Positions 1 to 6,368 of a stretch of DNA of 10,461 bases are shown piece by piece. The notes under the pieces were generated by a model. That model did not search any database. It saw only the letters and a program-made list of their open reading frames with translations, and had not been told where the DNA came from. The number at the start of each line of letters is the position of its first letter. Position 1 is the stretch's first letter. Origin of the DNA: Acholeplasmataceae bacterium UBA6190 (GTDB lineage: Bacteria > Bacillota_I > Bacilli_A > Acholeplasmatales > Acholeplasmataceae); NCBI GenBank assembly GCA_002422045.1, contig DITG01000011.1:1-10461 (forward strand), read 5' to 3'. The position numbers and the translations under genes were made by a program.

Positions 1-1239
1 GGCATAACTGTTGGGGTCTCTGCCGTCGATGAAATACTTGTTATTCAAAGATATTGTTGTTTCATAAGCTTCCTGATATGATGGCATCCATTCAATGATT
101 TTCTTAGCCCAGTACATACGCATGTAATTGTGCATGTATCCAGTATCTCTCATTTCCTTCATGGCAGCATTGAAATAAGGATCATGTGTCATACTGTGTT
201 CTAACTCATGTTTTGTATAGAGATAGGGACGAATATCTTGAAGATGCTGATTCATGGTCATGTATGCCCAAGGCTCTGTGATTGTTTCAAAACGATCATA
301 GCCTTTCACATAGGTCACATAATTGAGTGCAAGTTCTCTTCTCACCAAGAGTTGCTCAACATAAGCATCGAGCACTTGACCATCAAGTTGTCCGTGGTCA
401 TGGGCGAGAAATATCCTTTCTAAGATTTCAAGCGTCGAAATTTGTCCAAAATGAATATACATAGACATCAATGATGTGTAATCTGTCGAAGGGTCATTGC
501 TTTCCATATAATGTGAAGATTTTTGAGTAATGAATAGTGATAACAATCTCGAAGCTTCTTTGTAACCACCCCGATAAATCGGACTTTTTGCAACCGATCT
601 GTCGATTTGAAGTTGAGAAAGCACAAGGCTAATATCCGATAAATCAATGTCGCTTTGGACAGGAAACATTTCTTGATTCTCAATCACATCGATTCTTTTG
701 AAGTCTCGGTATGAAGGATAAAGTTTCATGATTTTGGGTCTCAGGGTATACGCGCCATACTCAGCTTTTTCTGAAGCGACTCTGACCGGCACAATCGCAT
801 CTGTATCGACCATATCAATCCTTAAATCTGGAAAATGAATCTTAGCTTCATCCAGAACATCTTTTCTCCATTTTTTTTGATGTCTCAAATACCCGTAATC
901 CATCACGAGTGCATGTGCGTGATTTAAATATTGAATCACGCCTTTTTCTGGACTGACCAACCTGATGACAAAAGATATATGAAAATGTTCAAGAATAGCT
1001 TTGACTTCCTGCAATCCTTCGAGCATGAATGCGAAATGACGTTCATTGGCATCGGGATAATCTGTTGTCAGACCGAAAAAGACCAAGAGTGGCAAATGCT
1101 TTTGATTTGCAAGCTGGATGGCGTGGTTCAGTGCGTGGTTGAAATGGATACGTTGAGCTTGTTGCATCCAATAGACCACATGGGTTTGATGATGAACATA
1201 CTGTCCTTCTTGAAGATGAATGATGCGTCCTTGGTTCAT
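1..1239 (-). CDS. phr: Class II deoxyribodipyrimidine (CPD) photolyase, C-terminus cut by window edge
   Basis: Cytoplasmic flavoprotein that uses blue/near-UV light and reduced FAD to split cyclobutane pyrimidine dimers in DNA. I translated 413 uninterrupted codons from the ATG at 1239 to the window edge with no frameshift. Class II (not class I/cryptochrome) signatures are visible: E295..VRREL..N306 (FAD-binding region), RMYWAKKIIEW at 374-384, and DGRDPNSYA at 405-413, just where the window ends. Family members run about 440-480 residues, so perhaps 30-60 residues are missing outside the window. The start is supported by AGGAGG five bases upstream; the stop of the preceding DUF92 gene (TAG) overlaps this site, so the gene is the third cistron of an operon read from about 2790. 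The nearby divergent heliorhodopsin fits a light-related locus. Family assignment is firm; only the C-terminus is unseen. Confidence 0.95.
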   Translation of the reverse strand, partial: MNQGRIIHLQEGQYVHHQTHVVYWMQQAQRIHFNHALNHAIQLANQKHLPLLVFFGLTTDYPDANERHFAFMLEGLQEVKAILEHFHISFVIRLVSPEKGVIQYLNHAHALVMDYGYLRHQKKWRKDVLDEAKIHFPDLRIDMVDTDAIVPVRVASEKAEYGAYTLRPKIMKLYPSYRDFKRIDVIENQEMFPVQSDIDLSDISLVLSQLQIDRSVAKSPIYRGGYKEASRLLSLFITQKSSHYMESNDPSTDYTSLMSMYIHFGQISTLEILERIFLAHDHGQLDGQVLDAYVEQLLVRRELALNYVTYVKGYDRFETITEPWAYMTMNQHLQDIRPYLYTKHELEHSMTHDPYFNAAMKEMRDTGYMHNYMRMYWAKKIIEWMPSYQEAYETTISLNNKYFIDGRDPNSYA

Positions 1240-1248
1240 CAGAACCTC

Positions 1249-2037
1249 CTAGATCAAGAATAAAAATGCGATCAGTGCTGCAAAAAGTGCTGAGAGTAGA
1301 TTGACTGTGTCATTGGTGATGCATGTAAATCCTCGGATTTTGATCACGGATTCGTTTTGTAATTCATGATGCTCGGTGATGATGCCTGTCTCTGTACCCT
1401 TGTATCTGGCTTGTATACTACCACCTAACAGTGAATCGATGAGGCATCCTAAAAATCCAGAAATGATCACAATCAGACCGTAGGAGATGAGTACTGGTAT
1501 GGTGATATCCTGGGATAAAGCATAAAGAGTGATGAATACCGCTGAAATGAAGCATGCACCGAGCAGAGATGCAAATGTACCCAGTAAGGAGATTGCCCCT
1601 GAGACACCTTGAGTTGCCGGAGTGAAATTTAGAATGTGTATGGTTTTACCCTTGGTAAGCACACCGATTTCTGAAGCCCATGTATCAGCATTCGATGATG
1701 CAATCGAAGCAACCGCTGCAATCATGAAGACTTCTGATTGTAGGAAATAATAAAGTATACAACCGATAGCAGCAACTGCTCCATTGGCGAAGACTTGACG
1801 ATAGTTTCTGCCTTTTGAAGAAACTTTTTCTTTCTGTTCATGGCGTTTGGAAAGCAATGATGAAGAAACAAAAAAAGATATTAGAACACCCCAGACCACG
1901 ATACTACCGAAAACATAGATGACTGTCCCCAACACTATCGCAGCAATCAAACCATCGATCGTAAGAGAACGTTTGACATATGCGAGTCCGGCAACGATTA
2001 AACTAAGCACAAAGCCAATCAGAATATCCATGATCAT
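1249..2037 (-). CDS. DUF92 / VTE6-like integral membrane protein (putative isoprenyl-phosphate kinase family)
   Basis: A 262-residue polytopic membrane protein of the DUF92/TMEM19 family. The characterised plant and cyanobacterial members (VTE6) convert phytyl phosphate to phytyl diphosphate; the substrate here is unknown. Family signatures are RNYRQVFANG (77-86), SSNADTWASEIG (114-125), GVSGAISLLGT (144-154), GFLGCLIDSLLGGSIQ (194-209) and TNDTVN (241-246), set among about six or seven hydrophobic segments. The first ATG is preferred over the ATG two codons later because AGGAGA lies 5 bases before it. It follows the VTE5-like gene by 9 bases and precedes the photolyase gene by 9 bases; at both junctions the upstream stop TAG is embedded in the next ribosome site. 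The pairing with a VTE5-type kinase suggests the two act in sequence on one isoprenoid alcohol (inference). Family call is firm, biochemical role is not. Confidence 0.88.
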   Translation of the reverse strand: MIMDILIGFVLSLIVAGLAYVKRSLTIDGLIAAIVLGTVIYVFGSIVVWGVLISFFVSSSLLSKRHEQKEKVSSKGRNYRQVFANGAVAAIGCILYYFLQSEVFMIAAVASIASSNADTWASEIGVLTKGKTIHILNFTPATQGVSGAISLLGTFASLLGACFISAVFITLYALSQDITIPVLISYGLIVIISGFLGCLIDSLLGGSIQARYKGTETGIITEHHELQNESVIKIRGFTCITNDTVNLLSALFAALIAFLFLI

Positions 2038-2046
2038 AGGTATCTC

Positions 2047-2703
2047 CTAAATGAGAAAGATCAGATAAAAAAGAAATGTGGTGAGCAAGGGTACAGATAA
2101 ATTATCCAAACCTTTGGGTGTTATGAGCTCAATAACGGTTGCAATCAGAGCAACCAATAGGGAAACTAACAATACAGAAGGAAACCCTTGTACCGATAAC
2201 ACGATGAAAGATACAGTCAATGAAACAACGAACATCGTGATGCTGCCTTCCAATGATTTACCAAAAACAAACTTGTGTTTACCGTATTTTTTGCCAATGA
2301 CAGCAGCAAATCCGTCACCATACCCTAAAATGAGTATACCGAGTCCTCCAAGATAAGGCTCATTGAGTATGCCAAATGACACGATGACAAGAATTAACAA
2401 AGAAATCGGGAAATAGACGGTTCCGAGATTTCCCGATCCGCCTCTTTCCATAGCTTTGAATATGTTCTGACGGTAAGAAAGATAATTCAATCCGATGAAC
2501 GTTATGGGAGGAACCATAGCAAACCATAGAGAATCAGCACCTGTAAAAAAGATCATGGCTAGAATCCACCAGTTTGATACACCAATATGAATGAACTTAC
2601 GTGCACCTTCTTCATCCAAAATCTTCTTTTTTTGAAGCAGTGTCGAAACACCAATGATGAAAAAGACAAGCACATAACTGAAGACAAGACCTAAAGTATT
2701 CAT
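2047..2703 (-). CDS. VTE5/DGK1/SEC59-family membrane kinase (phytol kinase-like, CTP-dependent family)
   Basis: A 218-residue protein with about seven hydrophobic segments, belonging to the family that includes plant phytol kinase VTE5, dolichol kinase SEC59 and yeast CTP-dependent diacylglycerol kinase DGK1. Signatures are RKFIH (35-39), GGSGNLGTVYFP (88-99), the nucleotide/metal-binding type motif GYGDGFAAVIGKKYGK (127-142), GKSLEGS (148-154) and E192 followed by TPKGLDNLSVPL (195-206). These suggest phosphorylation of a lipophilic alcohol at the inner membrane face; phytol is the known VTE5 substrate but is unlikely to be made here, so polyprenol, geranylgeraniol or diacylglycerol are alternatives. 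AGGAGA precedes the ATG by 5 bases. It is first in an operon with the DUF92 protein and class II photolyase, with a promoter at 2796-2824. Family call is firm; substrate is unknown. Confidence 0.88.
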   Translation of the reverse strand: MNTLGLVFSYVLVFFIIGVSTLLQKKKILDEEGARKFIHIGVSNWWILAMIFFTGADSLWFAMVPPITFIGLNYLSYRQNIFKAMERGGSGNLGTVYFPISLLILVIVSFGILNEPYLGGLGILILGYGDGFAAVIGKKYGKHKFVFGKSLEGSITMFVVSLTVSFIVLSVQGFPSVLLVSLLVALIATVIELITPKGLDNLSVPLLTTFLFYLIFLI

Positions 2704-2795
2704 GAGACTCTCCTATAATTGACCTTGGACGAAATTTGAAAGGGTACCCTAGAGACCTAAGTCGATTTCAACTCAAAGTGGATATCAAATAGATC

Positions 2796-2824
2796 ATTAT
2801 CAAATGGTTGATGACAGACTTCAA
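2796..2824 (-). promoter_or_regulatory. Predicted sigma-A promoter for the VTE5-like/DUF92/photolyase operon
   Basis: Read on the minus strand, TTGAAG (2824-2819) and GATAAT (2801-2796) are separated by exactly 17 bases, close to the TTGACA/TATAAT consensus. Transcription would start near 2789, giving a leader of about 85 bases. The -35/-10 spacer holds the inverted repeat ATCAA-ATGG-TTGAT (2799-2812), which reaches into the -10 box. A direct repeat TATCAAAT occurs at 2783-2790 and 2798-2805. These could be an operator, but no regulator can be named. Confidence 0.6.
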
Positions 2825-2924
2825 GTAAATTATAACAAAACTATCCCTGAGTGGCTGAAAATCGCATGTGATTGTGGGAAACTGTGAGATAATGGTGACA
2901 GAAATATGAATCAAAGCGCAATTT

Positions 2925-2953
2925 TTGAACTTTACAGATGAGAACCTTATAAT
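2925..2953 (+). promoter_or_regulatory. Predicted sigma-A promoter for heliorhodopsin
   Basis: TTGAAC (2925-2930) and a perfect TATAAT (2948-2953) are separated by 17 bases, about 30 bases before the heliorhodopsin ATG, which has AAAGGAG (2971-2977) six bases upstream. This is one of the strongest promoter-like signals in the window and predicts a leader of roughly 24 bases. Confidence 0.78.
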
Positions 2954-2983
2954 GAATGTGTAAAACAAAAAAAGGAGAACTAT

Positions 2984-3784
2984 ATGAATCAAACTACTTT
3001 TCAAAAATTAAAGAAGTTTAACATCATCATGGGTGGCTTCCACCTGGTCCAGGGTTTATTGATGATTCTGATTGCTATCTTCGTCATTGGCGAAATCAAT
3101 CCAGCATTCCAAATCATTGTTACCCAGAATTTCTTAGACTTTGATACAGTCAATCAAAGACTATTCCTCAACTCCAAAGAACTCTTTGAGCTTCCATTTG
3201 GTGTGATGGTTGGTGTCTTCCTACTGTTATCAGCACTTGCTCATGCATTGATTTCATTACCCAAGAAACTCAATGATCAGTACAACAAAGATTTGCAGCA
3301 AGGTGTCAACCGTTTCAGATGGTTTGAGTATGCACTTTCATCTTCTGTGATGATCGTTCTGATTTCAACACTCTTCGGAATTTATGACATTGCTTCTCTG
3401 ACACTGATCTTCATTGTGAATGCAGCCATGAATCTATTCGGTCTTGACATGGAATTACTCAATGCAAACCGTAAGGAAGGCGAAAAGGTCAAGTGGGGTG
3501 CGTTCATTTGGGGTTCTATCGCAGGTATTGCACCTTGGATCGCAATCTTCTTCTACATGACAGGCGCTGGCGGAGACATTACTCCTCCATGGTTCGTTTG
3601 GGCAATCATCGGTACTTATTTTGTGGCATTCAACACATTCCCAGTCAATATGATTTTACAATATAAGAAAATTGGCAAGTGGAAGGATTATTTATACGGA
3701 GAAAGAACTTATATCGTTTTAAGTCTTGTCGCAAAATCCATTCTCGCTTGGCTTGTTCTCTTCGGAGCATTCCAACCATCATGA
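2984..3784 (+). CDS. Heliorhodopsin
   Basis: A 266-residue seven-helix retinal protein of the heliorhodopsin family, which has inverted membrane orientation compared with type 1 rhodopsins and is thought to be a slow-photocycle sensor rather than a pump. Retinal Schiff-base lysine is K251 in the last helix (SLVAKSILAW, codon 3734-3736). The counterion is E115 in FRWFEYALSSS (111-121), and family histidines H20 (GGFHLVQG) and H87 (SALAHAL) are present. The loop between helices 1 and 2 (about 37-70) is long, as in the family. Loops 93-112, 161-170 and 228-241 are rich in Lys/Arg, which places the N-terminus in the cytoplasm and fits the inverted topology. It has its own promoter and ends in a UUCG-loop terminator. 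Divergent to a photolyase operon; in Trichococcus a heliorhodopsin has been reported to assist photolyase. No retinal synthesis gene is in the window. Confidence 0.96.
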   Translation: MNQTTFQKLKKFNIIMGGFHLVQGLLMILIAIFVIGEINPAFQIIVTQNFLDFDTVNQRLFLNSKELFELPFGVMVGVFLLLSALAHALISLPKKLNDQYNKDLQQGVNRFRWFEYALSSSVMIVLISTLFGIYDIASLTLIFIVNAAMNLFGLDMELLNANRKEGEKVKWGAFIWGSIAGIAPWIAIFFYMTGAGGDITPPWFVWAIIGTYFVAFNTFPVNMILQYKKIGKWKDYLYGERTYIVLSLVAKSILAWLVLFGAFQPS

Positions 3785-3790
3785 TCCAAT

Positions 3791-3816
3791 AGCCAGGTTC
3801 GCCTGGCTTTTTCTTT
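3791..3816 (+). terminator. Intrinsic terminator or attenuator after heliorhodopsin (UUCG tetraloop)
   Basis: A perfect 7-bp stem AGCCAGG/CCTGGCT (3791-3797 with 3802-3808) closes a TTCG tetraloop and is followed by a short T run (TTTT-C-TTT). It starts 6 bases after the heliorhodopsin stop and ends 12 bases before the tocopherol-cyclase-like ATG. No separate promoter is evident for that gene, so partial read-through probably sets its expression. Confidence 0.85.
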
Positions 3817-3827
3817 AGAGGTGACTT

Positions 3828-4790
3828 ATGTTTGTGAAAAAATTAATCCATCCTGAATATTTTCAAGGTAACCATCAAAAAAAGAACTATTTTGAAGGAT
3901 GGTACTATAAGCTTGTCTCAGAAGATCAGAAGCATACCATCGCATTCATTCCTGGCATCAGCTTAAATCCCAAGGATGCGCATGCATTCATACAAGTGTT
4001 CATTTCTTCCAAAGAACACCTAGAGACAAAACTAAAGAGTTATTACTTTAAGTTTCCCAAAGAAGATTTTCACTACAGCCATGACCGATTCTTTGTTTCA
4101 ATCGGAACCAATTACTTTTCACTCGATAAGATATCGATCGATTTAAAAAGTGATCAAATCAAGTTATATGGTACGATTCAACTCGACCAGATCACACCCA
4201 TCAAGAGCAGCATATTGTCACCGAATATCATGGGATTCTTTGGTTATCTTGGGTTTATGGAATGTTATCACGGTGTGATCTCGATGAGTCACACCTTAGA
4301 TGGTATCTTACTCATCAATCAGGTACCCATTTCCTTTCACCATGCAAAGGGATACATAGAAAAAGATTGGGGTAAGTCATTTCCAAGAGCTTATGTTTGG
4401 TTACAGTCCAATCATTTTAAGGATGAATCAACATCCATCATGTTTTCCTATGCGGATATTCCCTTTCTTGGGTTCTATTTCAAAGGTTTGATTGCCAACT
4501 TAAGATATCGAGACAAGGAATACCGATTTGCAACGTATAATCATTCTAGAGTCAAAAAAGAACTCATACAAGATCACAAGGTTCAGTATATCCTCAAAAA
4601 GGGATTGTACACGTTAGAAATTGAAGCAGAGTCAACGACATCCATTGGACTTGCTTCACCAAGAAACGGGATGATGGTCGAACAAATCAAAGAAGGACTA
4701 TCTGGATGGATCCATCTCAAACTCTATCGCAAAAAGACTCTCATCTTTGAAGATACAGGTTATCATGCAGGGATCGAAATCATGAAGTGA
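3828..4790 (+). CDS. Tocopherol cyclase (VTE1)-like family protein
   Basis: A 320-residue soluble-looking protein with no signal peptide that matches the tocopherol cyclase-like family (lipocalin-like double barrel). Visible signatures are YFEGWYYK (21-28) near the N-terminus, GYIEKDWGKSFPRAYVW (175-191) followed by LQSNHF, and ASPRNGMMVEQIKEG (276-290) followed by LSGW near the C-terminus; length is typical of bacterial members. In plants and cyanobacteria VTE1 closes the chromanol ring of tocopherols. Most homologues in heterotrophic Bacillota are uncharacterised, so the reaction here is unknown. GAGGTGA (3818-3824) is the ribosome site. It lies 43 bases after heliorhodopsin, separated by a hairpin, and ends in its own terminator that includes its stop codon. 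Proximity to VTE5- and VTE6-like genes suggests a role in isoprenoid-lipid metabolism (inference). A carotenoid-hydratase-like activity is an alternative, because that family is also lipocalin-like. Confidence 0.85.
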   Translation: MFVKKLIHPEYFQGNHQKKNYFEGWYYKLVSEDQKHTIAFIPGISLNPKDAHAFIQVFISSKEHLETKLKSYYFKFPKEDFHYSHDRFFVSIGTNYFSLDKISIDLKSDQIKLYGTIQLDQITPIKSSILSPNIMGFFGYLGFMECYHGVISMSHTLDGILLINQVPISFHHAKGYIEKDWGKSFPRAYVWLQSNHFKDESTSIMFSYADIPFLGFYFKGLIANLRYRDKEYRFATYNHSRVKKELIQDHKVQYILKKGLYTLEIEAESTTSIGLASPRNGMMVEQIKEGLSGWIHLKLYRKKTLIFEDTGYHAGIEIMK

Positions 4791-4815
4791 TGGGAAACCA
4801 TGACTTCTTTTTTTT
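4784..4815 (+). terminator. Intrinsic terminator of the tocopherol-cyclase-like gene
   Basis: GAAGT-G-ATGG pairs with CCAT-G-ACTTC around a GAAA tetraloop (4794-4797), with a single G-G mismatch, and is followed by eight T residues (4808-4815). The 5' arm overlaps the stop codon TGA (4788-4790), an economical arrangement that separates this unit from chrA. Confidence 0.9.
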
Positions 4816-4825
4816 GCACATGAAT

Positions 4826-4853
4826 TTGGATATAGTCCTGATTATGATAGAAT
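4826..4853 (+). promoter_or_regulatory. Predicted extended -10 promoter for chrA
   Basis: TG-A-TAGAAT (4845-4853) is an extended -10 element; a weak -35 TTGGAT (4826-4831) lies 16 bases upstream of the hexamer. Transcription would begin near 4859-4861, leaving a very short leader that starts at or just before the GAGGGG ribosome site. Confidence 0.5.
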
Positions 4854-4873
4854 AACCTTTGAGGGGTGAAAAG

Positions 4874-5971
4874 ATGAAGCATCACTTGAAAATTTACAGA
4901 GAAATCATGTTTGTTTTTCTGAAACTTGGGCTTTTCGCATTTGGCGGACCTGCTGCACATATTGCGATGATGGAAGATGAATTGGTCACCAAACGCAAAT
5001 GGGTGACCAAAGAAAAATTCGTTGACATGCTCGGTTTTACCAATTTGATTCCTGGTCCTAATTCGACTGAAATGGCCATTTTGATGGGTCATGCCCGAGG
5101 TGGAAAAAAAGGTCTTTTTGTTGCGGGGATCAGTTTTATTTTGCCAGCGATGCTCATCGTTTTGGGATTTGCAATCATTTATAAATCCTATGGTAATGTG
5201 CTTTATGTCGCATCCATCTTTGATGCCATCAAGCCTGTCATTTTAGCAATCGTCATCCAGGCATTATTCAGATTGACCAAGACGACACTTTCAACATTTG
5301 AAGCCATTGTACTCTTTCTCATTGTCTTAGGTTTGTCCATCTTGGGTGTCAGTGAGATTCCATTGCTCTTTGGTGCGGCCGCTGTCATGTACCTGTACAA
5401 GCGTGTTCAGGAAAAAACAATTGCAGTAGTGCTTGAACCGATATCTTTGGTGACTTTGTTTCTCATCTTCTTAAAGATTGGTTCTGTTCTTTACGGAAGC
5501 GGATATGTTTTACTTGCCTTCTTGAGAACGGAATTCGTCACCAATCTTGGTCTCTTGAGCAATAGCCAACTCATCGATGCGGTTGCAGTCGGTCAGTTCA
5601 CGCCTGGTCCGGTGTTCACGACAGCAACTTTCATTGGTTATCTCCTTGCAGATCTTCCGGGTGCCATTTTAGCGACGATTGGTATCTTTGCTCCAGCATT
5701 TCTGATCATCTGGCTGTTGCACCCTTTGATTGATAAGATGCGTGCATCCAAGCATGTCAAGCACTTACTGGATGGTGTCAATGCAGCTGCAATCGCCCTG
5801 ATGGCTGCAGTGACCATTGAGCTCGGTATTGCTACTTTAACCTCAGTTTTGTTTGGTGTCATCTTTGCACTATCAGCGTTTTTACTTATCAAGTTCAAGA
5901 TTAATGCAACCTATCTGATTCTGGGTGGTGCAGTCATCGGACTCATAAAGTTCTTCATCTCAATCAATTAA
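4874..5971 (+). CDS. chrA: ChrA-family (chromate) transporter, full-length two-domain form
   Basis: A 365-residue inner-membrane protein of the CHR family, whose characterised members export chromate; many homologues in anaerobes have unproven substrates. Two homologous halves are visible. The first has FLKLGLFAFGGPAAHI (15-30) and LIPGPNSTEMA (58-68); the second has FLKIGSVLYGSGYVLL (199-214) and QFTPGPVFTTATFIGY (241-256). A linker around 175-190 carries few charges, and about ten hydrophobic segments are present. The ATG at 4874 is chosen over an in-frame TTG at 4859, because GAGGGG (4861-4866) sits seven bases before the ATG, whereas the TTG has no ribosome site and would overlap the predicted transcription start. 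It is a single-gene unit with its own promoter and a terminator on each side. An inverted repeat TTGGTCACC...GGTGACCAA lies at 4982-5010 within the coding region. Confidence 0.9.
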   Translation: MKHHLKIYREIMFVFLKLGLFAFGGPAAHIAMMEDELVTKRKWVTKEKFVDMLGFTNLIPGPNSTEMAILMGHARGGKKGLFVAGISFILPAMLIVLGFAIIYKSYGNVLYVASIFDAIKPVILAIVIQALFRLTKTTLSTFEAIVLFLIVLGLSILGVSEIPLLFGAAAVMYLYKRVQEKTIAVVLEPISLVTLFLIFLKIGSVLYGSGYVLLAFLRTEFVTNLGLLSNSQLIDAVAVGQFTPGPVFTTATFIGYLLADLPGAILATIGIFAPAFLIIWLLHPLIDKMRASKHVKHLLDGVNAAAIALMAAVTIELGIATLTSVLFGVIFALSAFLLIKFKINATYLILGGAVIGLIKFFISIN

Positions 5972-5974
5972 CAA

Positions 5975-5998
5975 AAAATCGCTCAACTGAGCGATTTT
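5975..5998. terminator. Bidirectional intrinsic terminator between chrA and the cupin gene
   Basis: AAAATCGCTC (5975-5984) pairs perfectly with GAGCGATTTT (5989-5998) around an AACT loop. On the plus strand it is followed by TTTTATTTT; on the minus strand the flanking A run reads as TTTTTT. It lies 4 bases after the chrA stop and 8 bases after the cupin stop on the other strand, so it serves both converging units. Confidence 0.9.
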
Positions 5999-6005
5999 AT
6001 TTTGA

Positions 6006-6335
6006 TTATAGAAAGTCTTTTCGAGCTGGTGTGAACACATCGATGAAGGTGCCTGATTCAAGACATGTCACTCGATGAAACACATTAGAAGGCATGTAGG
6101 CGGTATCACCTTTGGCAAGAATCATCTGTTTGCCGTCCACTTCAAATTCATAAGTCCCTGTCAAAATGTGTGTCATTTGCTCATGAACGTGATTGTGCAT
6201 GGGAATGACACCATCTTTTTTGAGTGTGACTTCAACCATCATGAGTTGTTCAGAATGGGTAAGGATACGACGTTCCATGAATGGGTTGATTTTTTTAGTG
6301 GTTGTTTCTTCGTATTTCAAAAAAATTGATTTCAT
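6006..6335 (-). CDS. Small KdgF-like cupin protein
   Basis: A 109-residue single-domain cupin, cytoplasmic, with no signal peptide. Metal ligands fit the KdgF pattern: H47 and H49 in MHNHVHEQ, Q53, and H87 in PSNVFHRV. The second cupin motif region runs GDTAYMPSNVFH (76-87), and the C-terminus FTPARKDFL resembles the KdgF ending. Characterised KdgF proteins linearise unsaturated uronate from pectin or alginate, but nothing nearby points to uronate use, so the substrate is open and no symbol is given. Start: the ATG at 6335 is preferred; an in-frame GTG at 6344 would place AAAGGA only about two bases from the start, against about 11 for the ATG. It is the last gene of the minus-strand run and follows the adenosyltransferase by 33 bases. 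Fold call is firm, function unknown. Confidence 0.82.
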   Translation of the reverse strand: MKSIFLKYEETTTKKINPFMERRILTHSEQLMMVEVTLKKDGVIPMHNHVHEQMTHILTGTYEFEVDGKQMILAKGDTAYMPSNVFHRVTCLESGTFIDVFTPARKDFL

Positions 6336-6368
6336 GTCAATCACTTTCCTTTATGTATCGATTGAGTG

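Noticed and set aside
1..1239. Class I photolyase or cryptochrome
   Set aside because: The E..VRREL, RMYWAKKIIEW and DGRDPNSYA motifs are class II; class I C-terminal motifs are absent.
931..1263. Open frame on the plus strand of 110 codons
   Set aside because: It is antisense to the photolyase N-terminus, where the minus strand gives a continuous conserved protein.
2078..2356. Open frame on the plus strand of 92 codons
   Set aside because: It lies antisense to the conserved core of the VTE5-like gene, has no ribosome site or recognisable motif, and is a shadow of the real gene.
2984..3784. Type 1 (pump or sensory) rhodopsin
   Set aside because: The RWFEYALSSS helix, the long first extracellular loop, and the charge distribution giving a cytoplasmic N-terminus are heliorhodopsin features; no DTD/NDQ-type pump motif is present.
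4763..5092. Open frame on the minus strand across the terminator and chrA start
   Set aside because: It crosses a clear terminator and promoter and is antisense to the conserved start of ChrA, with no family resemblance.
5972..6005. Possible small RNA between chrA and the cupin gene
   Set aside because: The only structure is a short perfect hairpin with T runs on both sides, fully explained as a bidirectional terminator.
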